Shown one piece after another: positions 5,737 through 7,038 of a stretch of 7,038 bases of DNA. A program made the translations under genes and the position numbers. The stretch's first letter is position 1, and the number at the start of each line of letters is the position of its first letter. This stretch comes from an uncultured Clostridia bacterium (lineage in GTDB: Bacteria; Bacillota; Clostridia; Oscillospirales; Acutalibacteraceae): the NCBI GenBank assembly GCA_947567585.1, contig CANONE010000115.1:1-7038 (forward strand), written 5' to 3'. Under the pieces are notes generated by a model, which saw only the letters and a list, made by a program, of their open reading frames with translations, searched no databases and was not told the DNA's origin.

Positions 5737-6411
5737 ATGGTTCAGAATGTAGTAAACTGGGAAAGCGAGTGGCAGCACGCACAGAAACTGGCAGACAGCC
5801 TCAGACAGTTAGAGAATAACGGCAGCATCCAACGGCTGTGCTTCATGCCGGGAGGCCGCGCCTGTTTCCGCAGCGGGGAGAGGGCCGACAAATTTCTGTA
5901 CGACCTGTCCTGGCAGTGCGGGGGAAAAGTTATCTCCCATGAGTGGTTTGACGGTGAGGACTGCGGCTCCTTTCTCTGGCAGGATGGCCGGAAGTCGGAG
6001 TATATACCGCCTCGGGAATCACCGGAATGGTACAACCAAACCCGCGATGTGACAGATAAAGTGAAGACTTGGGAGACCTGCGCGGCCTTTCATGATAAGC
6101 TGGACTCATGTTGGAATGCCTACCTCGCCAAGTGCCGGGGACTGTCCACGAGCCAGATCCAGGACAGGGCTGTAGAGATCATGGCGACGGTCTTCTGCTA
6201 TGGGCGGCTCAGTATCCTTTCCTGGCACAAAACCTGGATAGCCCTCCTCAACCTTCTGGACGACCCTCTGGAGACCGTGAGAGACGCCTGGATAGCAGCG
6301 CGGGGCGCGAATCTGGAACGCAATTTTGAATTCGACCTGAGCTACATCACGGAAAAGATAGACTGTGAGCGGAAACGCGGCTGTGAAGTAGAGCAGAGCC
6401 AGTCGCTCTGA
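5737..6411 (+). CDS. Hypothetical protein, possibly DUF3848-like C-terminal half
   Basis: The 224-residue product starts at ATG 5737 with AAAGGAG (5721-5727) nine bases upstream; upstream codons open in the same frame do not look coding. No signal peptide or membrane segment is seen. Residues 1-110 contain aromatic- and glycine-rich segments such as CFMPGGRACFRSGERADKF and SHEWFDGEDCGSFLWQDG, which may form a small beta-rich domain. Residues about 118-195 are helical (LSTSQIQDRAVEIMATVF, then ALLNLLDDPLETVRDAWIA). Their pattern recalls DUF3848, a module of unknown function common in Clostridial integrative elements; that match is from memory and tentative. It is the only intact longer gene in the accessory region, between a broken ankyrin-like gene and a broken amidoligase-like start. 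Confidence 0.75.
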   Translation: MVQNVVNWESEWQHAQKLADSLRQLENNGSIQRLCFMPGGRACFRSGERADKFLYDLSWQCGGKVISHEWFDGEDCGSFLWQDGRKSEYIPPRESPEWYNQTRDVTDKVKTWETCAAFHDKLDSCWNAYLAKCRGLSTSQIQDRAVEIMATVFCYGRLSILSWHKTWIALLNLLDDPLETVRDAWIAARGANLERNFEFDLSYITEKIDCERKRGCEVEQSQSL

Positions 6412-7038
6412 GAACATAAGTGATCGATGGGCCGTGCCGGTGGGCGCGGCCTGTTCTTATTTCAAGGTGTAAGAGAGGTGATAGCCTGGACCTGAGAGAG
6501 CAGGACTTCGGGGTGGAGATAGAAATGACCGGCATCTCCCGCGCAAGGGCAGCGAAGTAGTGGCCTCGGCCCCCGCCTGTGTAGACGGTACAGAGCGCTG
6601 GCCACTTCTCATAGCTGCCGTACCGACAGTTCATATCGTCAAAGAAGTCAGTAGCGAGGAGCTCATCAGCCTGTGTGACCAGCCCCGGCAGGAACGTACT
6701 ATCTGCTGGCCCGCGTTCCCCGCCCAGGAGCAGGCGGGTGAACCGGATGGGCTGCCGCGCCGTCATGTGCCGCAGCTCACGGTTCGCCTGGTCGATTGCC
6801 TTGCCTTGCATATCTGCGCTTCCCGTCCAAGGGAGGTGCGAGCCTATGTCATCCAGCAGTTCTCTGACCGCATAGATCTGGTGGCGGCTATCTCCAGCCA
6901 TGCGGCCCAGTGCCGACACATAATCCGACAGTCCCTTGATGGTGTCGCTCTGAAGTTTAAGCGGGGCTGGCTCTGCGGCGAAGATTCCTTCCGCCTCTTT
7001 CAGACGCTGGTTGTATAGCCCTAAGAGCGACGACTGTT
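6347..7038 (-). CDS. Unrecognised protein, N-terminus beyond window, 3' end probably lost
   Basis: A minus-strand frame is open from the right edge (first full codon at 7036) to TAG/TGA-type stop at 6347. From 7036 to about 6560 (roughly 159 residues) it has natural codon use and composition: helical, amphipathic segments such as LLGLYNQRLKEAEGIF and YAVRELLDDIGSHLPW, then RELRHMTARQPIRFTRLLLG and DELLATDFFDDMNCRYGSYE. No signal peptide, membrane segment or known motif was recognised. From about 6560 to 6347 the frame runs antisense to the amidoligase start and the end of the 224-residue gene and looks non-coding. The native C-terminus was therefore probably lost at a junction near 6545-6562. 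The plus-strand frame 6560-7018 looks like its shadow. Function unknown. Confidence 0.45.
   Translation of the reverse strand, partial: QSSLLGLYNQRLKEAEGIFAAEPAPLKLQSDTIKGLSDYVSALGRMAGDSRHQIYAVRELLDDIGSHLPWTGSADMQGKAIDQANRELRHMTARQPIRFTRLLLGGERGPADSTFLPGLVTQADELLATDFFDDMNCRYGSYEKWPALCTVYTGGGRGHYFAALAREMPVISISTPKSCSLRSRLSPLLHLEIRTGRAHRHGPSITYVLRATGSALLHSRVSAHSLSFP
6430..6462 (+). terminator. Hairpin with weak T tract after the 224-residue gene
   Basis: GGCCGTGCC (6430-6438) pairs with GGCGCGGCC (6443-6451) with one T-G wobble, around a GGTG loop, followed by TGTTCTTATTT. The stem is strong but the T tract is interrupted, so it may act as a weak or partial terminator within the gene cluster. 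Confidence 0.45.
6486..6560 (+). pseudogene. 5' remnant of a putative amidoligase gene
   Basis: The 24 codons read LDLREQDFGVEIEMTGISRA followed by RAAK and TAG. The FGVEIEMTGI...RAA pattern is the N-terminus I associate with putative amidoligases (Amidoligase_2, ATP-grasp/COOH-NH2 ligase type) carried by Clostridial conjugative elements. A near-ideal ribosome site, GAGAGGTGAT (6473-6482), is correctly placed, but the start codon is CTG, probably a mutated ATG. Inserting one G before AAG at 6555 would give RAAEVVA, as expected for the family, but after that I see no amidoligase sequence (no GG-x-YD or HIHI-type motifs). The gene is therefore only a start fragment of a protein normally of roughly 300 residues, cut by a rearrangement. 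Confidence 0.5.

Noticed and set aside
6560..7018. Plus-strand frame of 152 codons after the amidoligase fragment
   Set aside because: No amidoligase motifs and poor protein-like composition; the opposite strand has better codon use and stays open to the window edge.
1..7038. CRISPR arrays, IS elements, riboswitches, toxin-antitoxin pairs
   Set aside because: No regularly spaced repeats, transposase motifs, T-box or other riboswitch cores, or paired small genes of that type were seen.

Overview
The window looks like chromosome from a GC-rich, endospore-forming member of the Clostridia, probably an Oscillospiraceae/Ruminococcaceae-type gut anaerobe. The evidence is a full-length spoIIE next to a greA-lysS pair, a UAG-anticodon tRNA-Leu with encoded CCA, GC-rich codon use, and strong AGGAGG-type ribosome sites with sigma-A-like promoters. 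The taxonomic call is inference.

Left part (1-4541) is core genome. On the minus strand, greA is followed 72 bases later by lysS, whose 3' end lies off the left edge. They probably form one operon driven by a near-perfect TTGACA/TATAAT promoter at 1800-1827. The roughly 120-base greA leader holds a terminator-like hairpin, so the operon may be attenuated. Divergently, spoIIE (2202-4541, plus strand) encodes the membrane-anchored PP2C phosphatase that activates sigma-F in the forespore. Its upstream region has a TATAAT with a possible -35 at 21-bp spacing and a Spo0A-box-like site. The stretch between the two promoters holds only a doubtful small minus-strand ORF.

Middle part (4542-5090): about 200 bases with no recognisable gene, then a promoter, tRNA-Leu(UAG) and a bidirectional terminator. 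Next come a second terminator hairpin and a minus-strand fragment carrying only the T arm and 3' acceptor strand of another tRNA. The fragment is followed, on its own strand, by that terminator. This is what remains of a tRNA gene when an element integrates at its 3' end, so I place the left boundary of an integrated element at about 4981-5005.

Right part (about 5005-7038) is accessory and looks decayed. It starts with a terminator, then a 52-residue ORF, an ankyrin-like gene broken by a -1 frameshift, and an intact 224-residue protein whose C-terminal half resembles the helical DUF3848 type. Last is the first ~24 codons of a gene resembling the putative amidoligases found in Clostridial conjugative elements. 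That start has a CTG in place of ATG, hits a stop at once, and abuts an open reading frame on the opposite strand with no recognisable end of its own, which suggests a rearrangement junction near 6545-6562. I found no CRISPR array, IS element, toxin-antitoxin pair or convincing new defence system. The most notable points are the tRNA remnant/attachment site, the greA leader attenuator and the broken amidoligase junction.
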